64,000 bases of DNA from Cristatella mucedo (GCA_009760855.2 WPIO01000084.1:494501-558500), one strand, 5' to 3'. Positions 1 through 13,770 are shown, counted from the stretch's first letter. Notes: generated by a model from the letters alone, not told the origin. Program-made: numbers and translations.

Positions 1-306
1 CTTCAGATGATCTTTGTCCATTCACGTCAACACTCTGGAGTCTCCCACTGAGATAGGACCTGAACCACTGCAGAGCAGTGCCAGTGATGCCCAGGCGAGA
101 TGAGAGGCGCTCTAGAAGTACTTTGTGATCGATGGTATCAAAAGCTGCCGAAAGATCGAGCAAAACAAGAAGAGACACTCTACCCATGTCTGCATTCCTA
201 AGTAGGTCGTTGTATACCCGAAGCAATGCTGACTCTGTGGAGTGATTAGCTCTAAAGCCAGACTGGAACTTACTAGCAAGGTGTGAGGTTTCGATATACG
301 AGTTCT
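1..306 (-). mobile_element. LINE family A fragment (RT region), 5'-truncated, very young
   Basis: The sequence matches 21337-21641 in the same orientation with about three differences in 306 bases, so it is part of the reverse transcriptase ORF of the same L2/CR1-like LINE. Read on the minus strand it covers the palm segment from the FQSGF motif to the region before GVPQGS. The match stops abruptly at 306, which is the 5'-truncation point typical of target-primed insertion; the 3' end lies left of the window. It ends only about 42 bases before the acceptor of gene 1's first visible exon, so it sits inside that gene's intron in antisense orientation. Confidence 0.93.
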
Positions 307-348
307 GAGTTTTTAAAATGCAAACGGTTGGTGTTTTTGTTTTTACAG

Positions 349-469
349 CTTAGCCGTTGGGCATTTCATTATTGGTGCTGTCAGCGTTGCAATCCAGATA
401 CATCTGGCTAGCGAGTTTACCAACTGGACATTTGATTATTTGGGCTCAGGAATTTGGTGTGGAATGCTG
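349..469 (+). CDS. Gene 1 exon (TM1-TM2): MS4A/CD20-like four-pass membrane protein
   Basis: This is the first visible exon of gene 1, 121 nt long. It is bounded by a T-rich acceptor (ttttacag) and a consensus donor (CTG then gtaagt). The first base completes a codon begun upstream, then 40 codons follow. They encode TM1 (LAVGHFIIGAVSVAIQIHL), a short loop with TNW, and the start of TM2 (GSGIWCGML). The layout, a G-rich first helix then a G-x-W-x-G second helix, is typical of the CD20/MS4A superfamily, which are plasma-membrane four-pass proteins. The matching exon of gene 2 at 40692-40812 has exactly the same length and phases and shares the D-Y--x-G-x-WCG core. The N-terminal exon must lie left of the window. 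The family call is inferred from architecture; another four-pass family such as TMEM176 is possible. Confidence 0.72.
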
Positions 470-579
470 GTAAGTTACGGCAGCTTGCGTTTTCGCGGAT
501 ACTCCTATTTTGAATGTAAGCTTGTGAACATGTTTTGAATACACTTTTTGAGCGGGTGGTTTTTTTGGAATCTTTCCAG

Positions 580-636
580 TTCATCAGCACGGGAGTAATT
601 ACAATGCTGTCAGCCTGGACACGCAGTGCCGGACTG
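580..636 (+). CDS. Gene 1 exon (second half of TM2), 57 nt
   Basis: A 57-nt phase-0 exon encodes FISTGVITMLSAWTRSAGL. It follows a pyrimidine-rich acceptor (tctttccag) and ends at the donor gtaaga. Joined to the preceding exon it gives GIWCGML-FISTGVITML, a continuous TM2 with the small-residue S/T-G pair seen at this place in MS4A proteins. Gene 2 has an exon of identical length and phase at 42958-43014 (FIFSGALGVGAAITCKKAL). The intron before it is only 110 bases, the shortest in gene 1. Confidence 0.72.
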
Positions 637-2004
637 GTAAGAAGACAAGTCTTGATTTGCTTAATGCGCAATTTTGACACCTGGCATGTCTGTATCGATG
701 TCCAACTAAACTCACCACATTCGTTATGCATAGCTAGTCGATTACCTAAGTAACTATGTCTGCCACGAACGTATAGTTAGAAATGTATTGCTAGTACAGT
801 AACTAGTTTGGAAATATAATCAATAAAGAGAATCAAGCAGCATTAGGCAAGCAATTTTAGTTAAAGGTTGTCCAGTAAATTTGATAGCCTCCAATCACAG
901 AATGTTTGAAAATAGCTGGCGATTAATGATTAAAGGTCAATATGAGAAGATTCAAAATTGCTCACCGAGAGTGGACGAAGATCTGAATGCCAAAATAGGG
1001 TTCAACTAACCGACAACGACTCTTGAATAAAGCAACCCTGACTTTGTGATTACTTGAAAACAGGTCCTAATGTTAGGGTATCTATTCGTATATAATTTAT
1101 TTCAGGATATTGCTTAAAGATACTTCTTTAAAAACCCTTAGTATTCTTTGGTGTCCCTAGGTGCAATCATTAAAAATTGGTGAAATATGAATGAATTTAG
1201 TCACTGTCATCATATAATTTCAATGCCGCCGCAGTAGCTGCATTGTAAAATACAGCTAATCTTTTTGTAGCAGATAATATTACACTCCATCATCAATTTA
1301 AGCCAAATTATGTGTACGGATTTTTACTGAAATAAACAGCCACATATGTATACCAAGCCGAAAGAAGCAAAAAAAAAGCTGCATACACACTTGTTTCCCA
1401 TATCATAAGCTTTGTTAAATGAACTGTTCCTGGTGGGGCTATTTGTTCGGAAGCCCTGCTTGCTATCACTAATAAACTCATATGCTTCATTTCCAGAATA
1501 ACTAGAGTGATTCTAATATATTTAGTACCCCAAGAGTGCTTACTTTTATTCTTATTGCTGGTAATTTAAACGGCACGCCTTGCATCAACTCAGATATGTA
1601 AGCCACCATTTAAATCCAAGACCAAAAGCAATGCTTATGGAACAGAAAATGAATCAAGTAAAGCTTGAGCTCCAGCCAGGCAGTGGTGATTAGAGGATGA
1701 ATTATTTTTGTATTACTCAATGGCGAATGCCTGTTTTTTATTCACTTCTGTGATGGAGAAAATTGAGTCATCTACTTTTACATTTTAGTTGGGATAACCC
1801 AATTCTTAGGTATTAGTATATACGGCACACATTAATCTGTAGGAATATCCAAAAATATAAATACTAAATAAAATTCTCATGCAGAGATGGATTATTAAGA
1901 TAACTGTTTAGTAGTATTAACCCAGAGGCTAACCAGCAAAGCAAACAAAGTCGTAAGATAACTCTGAATTATTGATCTTAAGTAGATAAATAATACTTTG
2001 CTTT
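637..2004. other. Gene 1 intron, no recognised feature
   Basis: AT-rich sequence with scattered stops in all frames. I see no repeat match or coding exon here; it reads as unique intronic sequence. Confidence 0.5.
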
Positions 2005-3004
2005 GATCACTCCCAGCCTTCCAGCACCTCAAATTGTCTCAAATCCATTGCTGGGTGTATTGATGACATCCATACATGGATGGTAGTATGTTTTCTAAAA
2101 TTAAATAATGATTAATTAACCTACTAGTTATGGACAAACTAAGTGTGATTCAGAAATAGGAAAGGCTGACGCTCAAAATAGGCTCTACCAGTATATCTCC
2201 TGGTGAACCTGCACGAAATCAAATCTGCCTAATTTCAGCTACATGACATTCCCAAAACTTGGGCTCGTTTAGATAGGCATACCACATATAAGTTGGTCCA
2301 TGCATTTGTGGCATCCCGTCTGTTCTTCTGTAGCTCACTGCTTTCTGGTCTACTGGCATGTGCAATGAGGCGATTACAGCTATTGCAAAACTCTACAGCT
2401 ATACTTGTCTGTCGTGAGAGTCACAGCTGCCACATAACACCACTTTTTACCTATCTGTAATGACTACCTATCCAGCAACAGATCGACTTCAAGCTTCTGT
2501 CGCTCACTTTTAAATCCCTTCATTCTTTGGATCCAGCCTACCTATCGGATCTAGTTACCCACCTGGCTAAGCATCGCAAAATTTCCTTTTCGGAAACTAA
2601 CTGCTTACTTTTACCTCATACAAACCTAAAATCTTTCGCAGGCCGCATTTATTTCGCATGCTTCCAATGCTAGGAACTCACTCCCGACTTGTGTCACGAC
2701 ATCTCCTGACTTGACCACATTTAATAAGAAAACAAAAACAGCATCAATTGGGTACCTGTGATTCCTTTTTTATTTGCTTTTGCGTGCTGACACTGTGCAT
2801 GCTGCCACTAACCACAATTGCAGGCTGAACCTATGCATTTCACCCCAAACCATGTCACTCTTGTTGTTTACTAAGCACGACACCACTCACCCTTCGATCG
2901 TGTTTCCTTTGCAGCAAATGTAAAGCGCCTAGAAAGAGATTGAATTATGTTATGGTGCTTTATCAATTGTATTATTATTATTATTATTATTATTACTATT
3001 ATTA
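2005..3004 (+). mobile_element. LINE family A, decayed 3' half with ATT tail
   Basis: From the stretch equivalent to the SSTSNSL...LAACIDDI region onward, this copy parallels the reverse transcriptase C-terminus and 3' UTR of the 20120-22092 element, but with many substitutions and indels. It ends in the family's tail (gcctagaaagagattgaatt...) followed by an ATT microsatellite at about 2970-3004. It is in sense orientation inside gene 1's second visible intron. Confidence 0.85.
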
Positions 3005-4582
3005 GCCACACTTTCAATTCCCTGGAGGGAATTAAGCCGATTCTTACGTGTGCTAACAAATCTTTAAAAGCATACGTTCTTTGAGGGTCTAAAATATTAA
3101 TTATTAATGCATCATTTCGAAAACAAAAAATGTGGTTAATAGTTGAGGCTAATTTTAACTATATTGCATAAGATTTTAGCAGCTTAAATAGTTTAGGAAA
3201 TATGAAATGTAAGATAGTGCCAAGCCTTTTTCGAAGTTGCCGAGCTTACAGTTGCAGTGTAGTAGATAGATCTGGTGCTGCAATCTTTGCTCCCTTTACC
3301 ATCAAATGGCACCGAAGCTCTTAAACCCTTCCTTGCTCATATGAATATCCATCATTCCGAACGAAGAAGAATAATGCAAACTAAAAATTAAACGACGAAT
3401 CATTTTATCTATGTATCCGGAAGAAGAGTGTTATTGCTTTAAGGTCACTGGTGACACAAAATAAAAGATTGCCTGCTGAATTAATTGACCTGACTACGTT
3501 TCAGTCCAGTGCTAGTAACTCCATAACTAAGCCCAATATGTTTAAATTGTGATTTACTATATGTAAAATGGAAAATACCAGCTTATTTCAGGGAAAAAGT
3601 TTTTGCTGACAATGTGAGACTGCTGAACACTTGATTGAAGCATTCAAGCAGCACTCAAAATCACAGGAAGCTCTAAAAAATCGGTCAGCGGCAATAATCA
3701 TAATGCATTAACGTCGCCAATCATAAACAAGTATGAAAAGTTTGCAAATTGATACATAAATTTATTGCTAGCAATATCCCAAGATAAGTACACTAATTTA
3801 CTGTTACTGCTGTTTTGTGACACCTCGTTCATAGTATTACACTATTAATAACGAAAGTCAGCATGGTTGCTTTTGCTTAGACAGGATGAGCTTTCACAGT
3901 AAATTCAGTTATATCAGATTCTCTGTGTTAAAAAATAACGCCCTTAAATTTAAGACTTACTTTTTCATTATATGGATGAACAATTGTAGAAGTTAGATTA
4001 TAATTGTAACACAATTAATTTGTTATGACACGATGAGAGAGCCAAATCTTTACCAGATACTTTACAACTAGCTTGAAGAGAAGCAATTACCAAAGATTAC
4101 TTGCGGTTTAATATATTTTGAACACGTTGGGCAGGCATGCAAAACCGAACAATTATTATGCCTTCAATTTCTTCTGAATGAGTACAAGAACACATTCGGG
4201 GCAACTACTACTTAATGAGATCCCTTGCAAGCACCATGTACTGAATCAATTATGGGCAGAACCAACGTGAGGGAGCAATGAGGCTGTAATTCATGCGATA
4301 ATAATATAATTCATTTGTATAGTTATGAAAGAGAACTTAATCCTCATCAAGATGCTATAAGTATTTGCACAGGTCTAGAACCTACGATTTTTGTGCTCAA
4401 AGGCATGTACCACACCCTTAAGCAAAACCAGTGCTACCACAACAATGTAGAAAAAATCACTGAAGCAACCGTGCATCTGGCTAAATAGACCCATCATTAG
4501 CGGAAATTTGAGTAATGACAATTTGATTTGAGGCGAAATAGACGCCAGAATTTCGTGCTAGACTACTATTTGCTGGGAAATT
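3005..4582. other. Gene 1 intron, no recognised feature
   Basis: AT-rich intronic sequence. No coding exon, repeat family or RNA gene is visible to me. Confidence 0.45.
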
Positions 4583-4848
4583 TATTTAAAAAGAACCTAA
4601 AAGGCATCTATTTATCACCACATTTAGTGTGAACCCGTGACTCGCTTGTATGTACTTATGCGTGCTGACACTGTGTATGCTGCCACTAACCAAACTTGCA
4701 TGCCGAACCTGTGCGTTTCACCCTTAACTATGTTATTGTAGTTATTTATAGAGCCTGCTACCACTAAACATTCGATCGTGCTTCTTCTGCAGCATATGCA
4801 CATTGCATAGAAAAAGATTTTGAACTCTGAATTTGAACTCTAAATGAT
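4583..4848 (+). mobile_element. LINE family A 3' UTR fragment
   Basis: It starts with the element's C-terminal coding end (cacctatttat-like), runs through the UTR word gctgacactgtgcatgctgcc, and stops in the tail motif (tagaaaaagattttgaactctga). The terminal ATT repeat is missing. It ends about 60 bases before gene 1's TM3 exon. Confidence 0.82.
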
Positions 4849-4908
4849 CTTAAGTTTAGCTGCAAAAGCTAGCATAATGTGAGTGATATAAAATTCGCTT
4901 GATTTCAG

Positions 4909-5046
4909 ATGGCTATAACCACAGTTATGAGCTGCATCAGCTTCAGCTTTGTGACATGTATTTTTGGATTTTCTGGTGCTGCTTTGGGTAATAGCATCTA
5001 CAAGAAGAAAAATTGCTGGAGATCCCTTGAAAGTCGGGAAAATTGC
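4909..5046 (+). CDS. Gene 1 exon (TM3 and extracellular loop)
   Basis: A 138-nt phase-0 exon between acceptor gatttcag and donor gtaagt. Its 46 codons encode one hydrophobic helix, from about MAITTVMSCISFSF to FGFSGAALGNSI, then a hydrophilic segment with Cys at residue 36 (KKKNC) and Cys at residue 46 (RENC). The exon begins with ATG, but this is internal in the model. Gene 2's exon at 50518-50652 aligns across its length (T-x-C-x-x-GFS in the helix, two Cys in the loop). Paired loop cysteines are known to form a disulfide in CD20; the same role here is inferred. The reading frame stays open past the donor for a further 270 bases, which I take as chance. Confidence 0.72.
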
Positions 5047-6486
5047 GTAAGTAATGAATATTTTCTTATACCTGATGCTGTGTTTTCACTAGTGAATGAC
5101 GCTGAGATTATTATGCTGGCTTGGTCGTGTTCCATACTCAGTAGAAAATATGGTGAGCATCTGGACCATGTATTAGCCACCATTGCTGAAGGAAAAAGAG
5201 GTAGGATCAGACCAACAACACTTAGAGAAGAGAGCTTTAGCTTTTCCCAAGCGAAGAAGAAGAATGGCCTGTTGTGTGCCAAAAAAAGGATGTGGGATCT
5301 TTTGCGGCTGAGCTGAATCAGGCTAATATCAAATAGGCAAGCAATTAAGTTAAGTGACAAGTGCTGTTGGGCTGACATTACATATGGGCAGAGAATTTAC
5401 ATTAAATGGGAAAAGGTCACTATTAATTATGATTTTCAATTAAATATCTTTCTAGTTACCAGCAATATCGAAATTCTTTTACTAACGTGCCCTTATCAGG
5501 ATTTACAGGTTCTTAGCCAAAAAGCTTTCTGACTGAAAAATATTCTTCGTGTACTTGTATAAATTCTCAGATATCACATCATTACTGCAATACTGGAATT
5601 CCGAAATGCTGTTTTAGCGACTCAAACATTTAGACCTTGTATGTTTTATTCAAATTTACTTCATAATCAGATGCAGCAGAAACGAGATTGATTCAGCATC
5701 CTTTGCTGTGAAGACAGAAGAACCTTAGCAGTTCCCGCAGGCTCTGGCTTTTGGCAAGGGATAATGGCCTGCTGCTCTGGAACAGGTGACCTTAGATTAG
5801 AAGAACAAGACATAAGGCTGAAATAAAATTAAAGGTTTTATGCAGATTTTCAAAACTAGTAGTTAAATCCGCTAAGTAGAATTTTGAGAAATACTTTTAT
5901 AAGCCATAGATGCAAATGCCACTCCGATAGGGTATAAAAAGGGTTCAAGAACAATATCTCGCTTTATGTGTTACACTGCACGCATTATAGATAAATATGA
6001 TATGCATGTTTAGATGCAATGGCTAATTCTTAGATACGCATAATTAAATTTTCTCAAAAGGCCGGGGCACATTTTTGCAACTTACGAAAAAAGAGCACGT
6101 ATAACTTTTACGATACATTTGTTGCATGTTTAACCAAAGTGACTTATATAGATATATTCATACTGAAGACTGTACAATAAAAACATCATTAAACTATACT
6201 TTACAATGAATTTAACAGTTTTTCAATAGTTCAAGCTTTGCTTCTAGTGCCAAACATGCGAGTTTTCAGTTAACTCAAATAATGTCAGCTATTAATGATT
6301 TACTGCAGCCAATTACGCTTTTTTGGATAGTTTCTCTTAAGGCAAAATACATATACATTGTTTGCATATGTCGGTGAATAAAACTGCAGAAGTTAGTAAG
6401 TATAGAGCCTGCCGGGTGCAGGCTTCAGTCTCCAAAGGTACTTAAGCCTATAACCGAAACCGCTCAATTACTGTCCATAAATTACT
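5047..6486. other. Gene 1 intron, no recognised feature
   Basis: AT-rich intron. Nothing assignable apart from the continuation of the TM3 open frame to about 5316, which has no counterpart in gene 2. Confidence 0.45.
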
Positions 6487-6745
6487 CTAGGTGACAATAG
6501 GCAGAATCAGATGCATCTGCCTGGTCGGGTGTGATAGAGCTATACCGTGGCGAGCCTTGTGGGTCAGCAAAAGAGCGTTACTGCTTACCCGTTGATCGAC
6601 CACGTGCAATTGCTGTTCGCTCAGCTGAGAAGACATAGGTATGAACCACGGGAATGTGTCAAATAACCTATATGCTGAATTCACCACTACCTGCAGATTT
6701 GCAATTGCCTTTTTCCGTAGCCCAGTCAAAATGGCATTGGTTTAG
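6487..6745 (-). mobile_element. LINE family B fragment, decayed
   Basis: The minus-strand translation (TGLRKKA..., then ...ALLLTHKARHGIA) parallels the LINE B segment at 44383-44679 (AGLPKKA..., then ...FILTHKALHCMA), the region C-terminal to the reverse transcriptase. No 3' end is preserved. Confidence 0.65.
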
Positions 6746-7597
6746 TTCATTCAGGAAAGATTTTCAGTGCTAATACATTGCATAAAGACACCGTGATAGA
6801 GTTACATACAAGAAAGGAATAAATATAAGACCTATATTAGAGAAAGTGGAGTTTTCCTCATTTTCCACTGCCTTCACATAACTTATTGACTCTATTCACG
6901 ATGAGCTCCTGACTTTGGGAGCTAATTAGATAATGAAACGATCTTAAGAAGACTTTAACGTGGCTAGACACAAAGTTTTTTATTTTAGTCAGAAGAGCTG
7001 ATGACAAGTTAAAATGTCAAATCAGTCGGACTATGAATGCCAGGATATACGTATACGTATTAATTATGAGTGCTGGGAGGCAGCTGTGCCATAGTTTTTG
7101 TTTAGGTATCTTAAAAGCCGAGGTTATAGAAGAGGTAGCAATTTTCCTTAAGACTTTGAGCAAAGCTGTTCATTGCACTAGCCATCCTGCAAAATCTACG
7201 GTATGCTGTGGCTTGTGGTAGACTCGTATTGCCAGCCATTGCTACGTGATACACTCTTTACGATACGGGTGTGTCGGGCGATGCTTGAAAATGTGGACAA
7301 AAAATAAACTCATGCCTATTAAAAGACAAAATAGTTTTAAATGCAATCCCAAAATGTGGTTGTTGACAGATGAACAGAATATGTTAAATAAAATTATTTT
7401 TGAGACCTTTTTACACAGAAAGTAGTGCATCTAGACCAACGAAATGTATTTCTATAGAATGAATCCGAACCAGTTTTCTGTCAAACTTTGTAAAAACATA
7501 AGCTACTCAGCCCTAAGCCAAAGAAAATAGACTACTTTGAAACATTAAAGATGTTAAGTTTTCATAATTCATGCAAACCATACATCTTAGCGACTAG
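6746..7597. other. Gene 1 intron, no recognised feature
   Basis: I see no element match or exon in this AT-rich stretch. Confidence 0.4.
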
Positions 7598-9540
7598 AGT
7601 AGTAAGTCCATCCATAATACAGCAACATTCCCCTGGAATGATATCCCTCGTCTCCATGCAGCACCTCAATGTCTACGTTCATGGATATTTCTAGACACCC
7701 CGTTCTGAAGTTCATACCCCAATCAAAGGAGACAACAAGTCCATTGGACCCCATAACCAGTATAATGCTTCGACGATGCTATCTATCCACTGCTGCTATG
7801 CATAACATCATAAATATGCCATTAACCACAGGTCATGTCTAAGAACCTTTCGAAAAGGTAGTAGTCAGGCCACTATGTGAACTGTAAAAAAAGTGACACT
7901 AGACCAAGAGAACTTAAGCAACTTCTGCCCAGCATCTCTTCAACGGATTCTATCGTAGAAACTGGAACGAGTCGCGGCAGAACAGCTAAACTTATATATA
8001 GAAACTTCAAGCCTTGATAGTAAGTTTCAGTCTGGGTCTAGAAATAACCAATTCCCAGAATCAGCATTGCTTCAGCTATACAACAATCTACCTGGGTATC
8101 GGAAACGGGTAGATTACCTCTGCTTTTGTTGCTAGATCTTTCGGCAGCTATGGATAATATCGATTACCCAGTCCTTTTTGAGCGATTCCTTGCCCCGCCT
8201 GGGCATCACTGGCACTGCAATACAATGGTTCAGGTCCTATCTCAGTGAAAGAATCCAATTTATTGAGGTTAAGGACAGAAATCATCCAAGTAACCTCAAA
8301 AATATTGGGTTAATTATTGCTCCGTGTTTGGTCCGTTCTTTTCACGATTTATGCTTTCCCTTTTGCCAATGATTACCAGGCACCATCTAGACTTTCTCTT
8401 CTATGTGGATGACACTCAGCTTTACCTTTGGTTTGATTCCTCCCAGATCCCAGCCCTCAAATTATCTCAATCCCCTTGCTGCTTGTATTGATAGCATCCG
8501 CTTATAAATGGCAGCAAACTTTCTTAAATTGAATGATGATAAAACCAACCTACTATTTATGGGCAAAGCTAACGTGTTTAAAAAATTAGAATGGCTAGCT
8601 CTCAAAATTGGCTCTGTCAGCATAACTCCTACTGAATCAGTGCGAAATCTGGGTGTCGTGTTCCTAAAGTGACCGTTCATTAGACGCCCATATTAGCTCC
8701 ACAGTCAAGTCTAACAACCGTCACCAACATGACATTGCGAAAAATTTGGGCTTGTTTTTAAACAGAGATACCATATCTAAATGTATCCATACATTTGTGA
8801 CATCACGTCTTCATTTCATCAACTCTCTACTTGATGGTCTAACGACCGGTGCAAAAAGGTACTTAGAGCTGCTGCAAAACTCGCCTGCTAGGCTTGTCTT
8901 TCGTGAGCCTCACAGTTGCAACACCAATCAGCTTTCAGACAACCTGCACTGGCTCCCATTCAAGCAACGCATCGACGTCAAGGTTTTATCACTCACTTTT
9001 AGGTTCCTTCATTGTTTGGCTCCAGCCTACTTATCAGATCCACTCCCCCACCAGGCTTAACATCCAATCAGCCGCTTTTTGGAATCAAACTGTTCCCCTT
9101 TACCTCGTTCAAACCTCAAATCTTTTGGAGATCGTGCCTGTAGTTTGTATGCTACCAAAGCCTGGAACTCACTCCTGACTTGCGTCACGATGTCTCATGA
9201 TTTGACCTTATTTTAAAAGAAACTAAAAATGCACTTCTTTATCACAGCATTTCGCGAGTCCCAGTGATCCGTCTTTTATGTGCTTCTGGGTGCTGACACT
9301 GTGCATGCTGTCACTAACCATAATTGCATGCTAACACTAAGCATTTCAACCCCAACTATGTTATTATTGCTGTTTAGTGAGCATGCTACCAGTCACAATC
9401 AGATCGCACTTCTGTTGCAGCAAATTGAAAGACCTAGAAAGATATTGAGTCATCTGAGGAAGCTTTATAACAATTTACAGATTGAGTTTTCCGATTAAGC
9501 TGTGTAAAATTTATTACCCCTATTTCTATTATTATAATCA
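7598..9540 (+). mobile_element. LINE family A, long but heavily decayed copy
   Basis: It aligns with the 20120-22092 element nearly end to end. It starts at the segment corresponding to IPAMT...LECCSSV, passes through LKLVSQSKKTTSPLDPI and the palm region (fragments such as [21 protein letters not shown] at 8178), and reaches the C-terminal ARLV...HWLPFKQRID block, the 3' UTR and a remnant ATT tail at about 9520-9540. Many frameshifts and stops break the ORF. It is older than the minus-strand copies and lies in sense orientation in a gene 1 intron. Confidence 0.88.
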
Positions 9541-10008
9541 TACATAGACACATATCGACAAAGGAATCTTTGGTATCCAAATGTGATAATTATCAATATA
9601 AAAAATCAAGAATACTTGATGGGATATGACGCTTAAAACAGACAGACTAAATTGTAAAGCTTATGTCATTATCTGGTCAAAGATACAAATTAAGATGTTG
9701 GTTAAAACACTTTCGTACTCTAAAATAGCACTAATCACTCATAATTTTAATAGTACCTTGCAACTTTATATCTACTTTTCGTTTAAGCTATGCTTCACTT
9801 GAAGGCCGTCTTTCGCTGTTGAACTAGTGAACTGGCGTCCACAAGATTTCGCAATTTTAGAATAGTTTTTCTGAATTTTTATGGCATCAGCTGGTAATCT
9901 TTACATAATTATTATTGCTAGAAAAAATCACCACTATAATGGAATGTGACCTCTCCAATGCTTAAGTGGTCAGCAGTGACTAAGTAATGCCATTTGGATA
10001 TTTTGCAG
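9541..10008. other. Gene 1 intron, no recognised feature
   Basis: AT-rich sequence leading to the acceptor at 10001-10008 (ttttgcag). No element match seen. Confidence 0.45.
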
Positions 10009-10146
10009 AATTTTGTGGATACCTATACAGTATGGCATGTGATTCTCGTCCTATTAGCTACATTTGAGCTCATCCTTTCATTATGGACCGCATACGCATG
10101 CAGTGAAGGAGGGTGTATTTATCTCTGCTTTTGCACGGAAACAACG
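10009..10146 (+). CDS. Gene 1 exon (TM4)
   Basis: A 138-nt phase-0 exon with acceptor ttttgcag and donor gtaagc. It encodes NFVDTY, then a clear helix (VWHVILVLLATFELILSLW), then a Cys-rich juxtamembrane segment (ACSEGGCIYLCFC). Gene 2's exon at 57877-58020 shares H-x-x-LIVL-x-x-x-E-S/L-x-x-x-x-x-T and a following Cys, E and G. A glutamate in the fourth helix is also a feature of vertebrate MS4A proteins. The four cysteines just after TM4 are candidates for palmitoylation (inference). Confidence 0.75.
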
Positions 10147-10964
10147 GTAAGCCATGGTTACATTTAATACATACCTAATCCGCTTCCGGTTGACTATAAT
10201 GCAGCAAGAGTAGCTATCACTGCATAAAAAGGTGTTAGAATCAGCTGCTGTTAAGGAGATAAGTATTTTTTATAGACAAAACCACCTTGTCGTGCAAAAG
10301 CTATGACAACTATATAAGCAGGTCTTATGAATCACGATTGCTCGATGTGTAGCTTTTAGTTTCTTGCTTAATGATCTGTTTGCAATTCTCGTCCAGCAAA
10401 TTTGATGGAAGTGGGACGAATTTACTTTTCACAGAGTGCCTCAGATTTATTTTATAATTGCCACCAAATGCATTCACTAATTTCTCTAGTTAAAAGAACT
10501 GTTTTTGAATTCAACTACAATACTTCAATACTCAATGATTCGCTGCCAAAATGATGAATCTGGCCAAAGAGGCTTGCCTTTGATCGCTTAATAATTGGCT
10601 AGCTGAACTAGGCAGTCGGCAAGTGATTCCATGTGCTACCAGCTCCTACCAGGCAATACATTGTGTGGATCATTTTTCATTTTTTGTGACAGGAGACTTT
10701 CATTTGAAATGACTCTATTTTTTAATTACAAGACTAAACATTCTTTACGGCAGCAGACTAAAGAAAACATATCCTCGATACCGTGCTGAGTAGCCCTAAT
10801 ATGCTTCATTCCTCAGTGGTGTTCTTTGCTCAGCTAAGTTGCTAAATCAGTCAATGATCGAAACAAGATTCATTTTCGCTCGGAATTTGAGGCTAAGAGC
10901 TAGTAATAACAATACGATTTTACAACGCCACTGTGTCTAATTTTGAACTCGTGAGTCAAATAAT
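10147..10964. other. Gene 1 intron, no recognised feature
   Basis: AT-rich; no coding or repeat assignment made. Confidence 0.45.
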
Positions 10965-11400
10965 AGTAATTCATTTGTATAGCACCCTCAGATAACTGAA
11001 TCTATCTCTAGGCACTTTACAGAAGATGCATATAGAGCATTACCAAATATTTGGTGGTAACCTCTCCAAGCAGGAGGCACATCAAGCAGGAGGCACGAGC
11101 AAATAAGCAGGTACATACACATGAAGGATGGGTAACAAAGACCCACCCACCAGCTACTATAATAAAATGGTGCGTTTTCAGCTTCATCTTCAATGTCGTC
11201 GTACTAGGGGCCGCGTCGGTCGTGAGTTCCAGGCTTTTGGAACATACAAACTAAAGTGAGGTCTCCAATGGATATGAGATATGAATGAGGTCAGGACATG
11301 CAGTTAGATTCCGAAAAGCGGGTGGTTTGATGCTTAGCCTGCTATGGTAGTAGATCAGATAAGTAGGATGAAGGCAAATAATGAAGGGTCAGTGCAATGT
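10965..11400 (-). mobile_element. LINE family A, divergent subfamily 3' end
   Basis: It begins with the antisense tail (caccctcagataactgaatctatctctaggc), then the 3' UTR and the C-terminal coding end (equivalent of the AWNSL and SESNS blocks). The UTR contains a duplicated word (aggcacatcaagcaggaggca) that is also found in the copy at 60447-61279 but not in the main family A copies, marking a subfamily. Confidence 0.75.
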
Positions 11401-11923
11401 CCATGCGAGACATAGCTTAACCATTCGAATCAGAACAACGGGTAGGCAAGCATCGTTTAATATAATTGCCGCGAAAGAGCCACGTCGGCTTACTAGTTTC
11501 GAGGCGGAAACTATGAGCAAAGCAAGCTGGAGCTGAGAGGGCTGGCAACGCGGCAGCTCACTGTGGCCAGTAGTGCACAAGAAGATAACAGCTGGGACAG
11601 GATCATGTGAACGCATGCTCATTCATAGATCCCTCCACCCAAACATCGGATAGAAGAAGGCTGCTGATGTGTCATGCAATTACACAGCAGTCTGTCTAGG
11701 GCGGGGCAGCATATGGCGATGCCGGGCTCACAAAGACTCCCCCAGTCACATATTGTGAGCCAATTTGACGACATTAACTCCATAACACAACTGAGGAAGA
11801 CAGATAAATACAGTGCTGAAACACATTAAAGACGGCGGATGGACAAAGAGGGATATGCCCACAGAGAGACCGGCAGAAGAAAGAGAAGCTAAAGAAAGTT
11901 AGAAAGAAAGAGAAAGACATGGA
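11401..11923. other. Unassigned intronic sequence
   Basis: Slightly more GC-rich than its neighbours, without a protein or repeat match I can name. It grades into A/G-rich sequence before the GA tract. Confidence 0.4.
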
Positions 11924-13477
<1,554 letters not shown>

Positions 13478-13770
13478 AAATAATAATAATAATAATAATT
13501 CACTTGATAAAGCGCCCTCAGAGAACTTAATCTCTTTCTAGGCACTTTACATTTGCTGCAAAGTGATATGCAATTGAATGGTAAGTAAAATCATGCTTGA
13601 AAAACAAACGAAATGAATAATATGGTTAGGGGTGACATGCACAGGGTCAGCATGCGAATGTGGTTAGTTGCAGCATGCACAGTGTCAGCACGCATAAGCA
13701 CATCAAGAATGAATCACAGTGACCCGCTAAATGCTGTCCTAAATAGGTGTGTTTTTAGGGTTCCTGCTTC
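13478..13770 (-). mobile_element. LINE family A 3' end with AAT tail
   Basis: AAT repeats at 13478-13498 (the element's ATT tail on the other strand), then the antisense terminal hairpin (aaagcgccctcagagaacttaatctc... on +), the 3' UTR and the last few codons. It is truncated near 13770 after the equivalent of the LFRTAF block. Confidence 0.9.

Noticed and set aside
5047-5316. Extension of the gene 1 TM3 exon to a 135-codon ORF
   Set aside because: A consensus gtaagt sits at 5047 exactly where the paralog is spliced, and the extension has no counterpart in gene 2.
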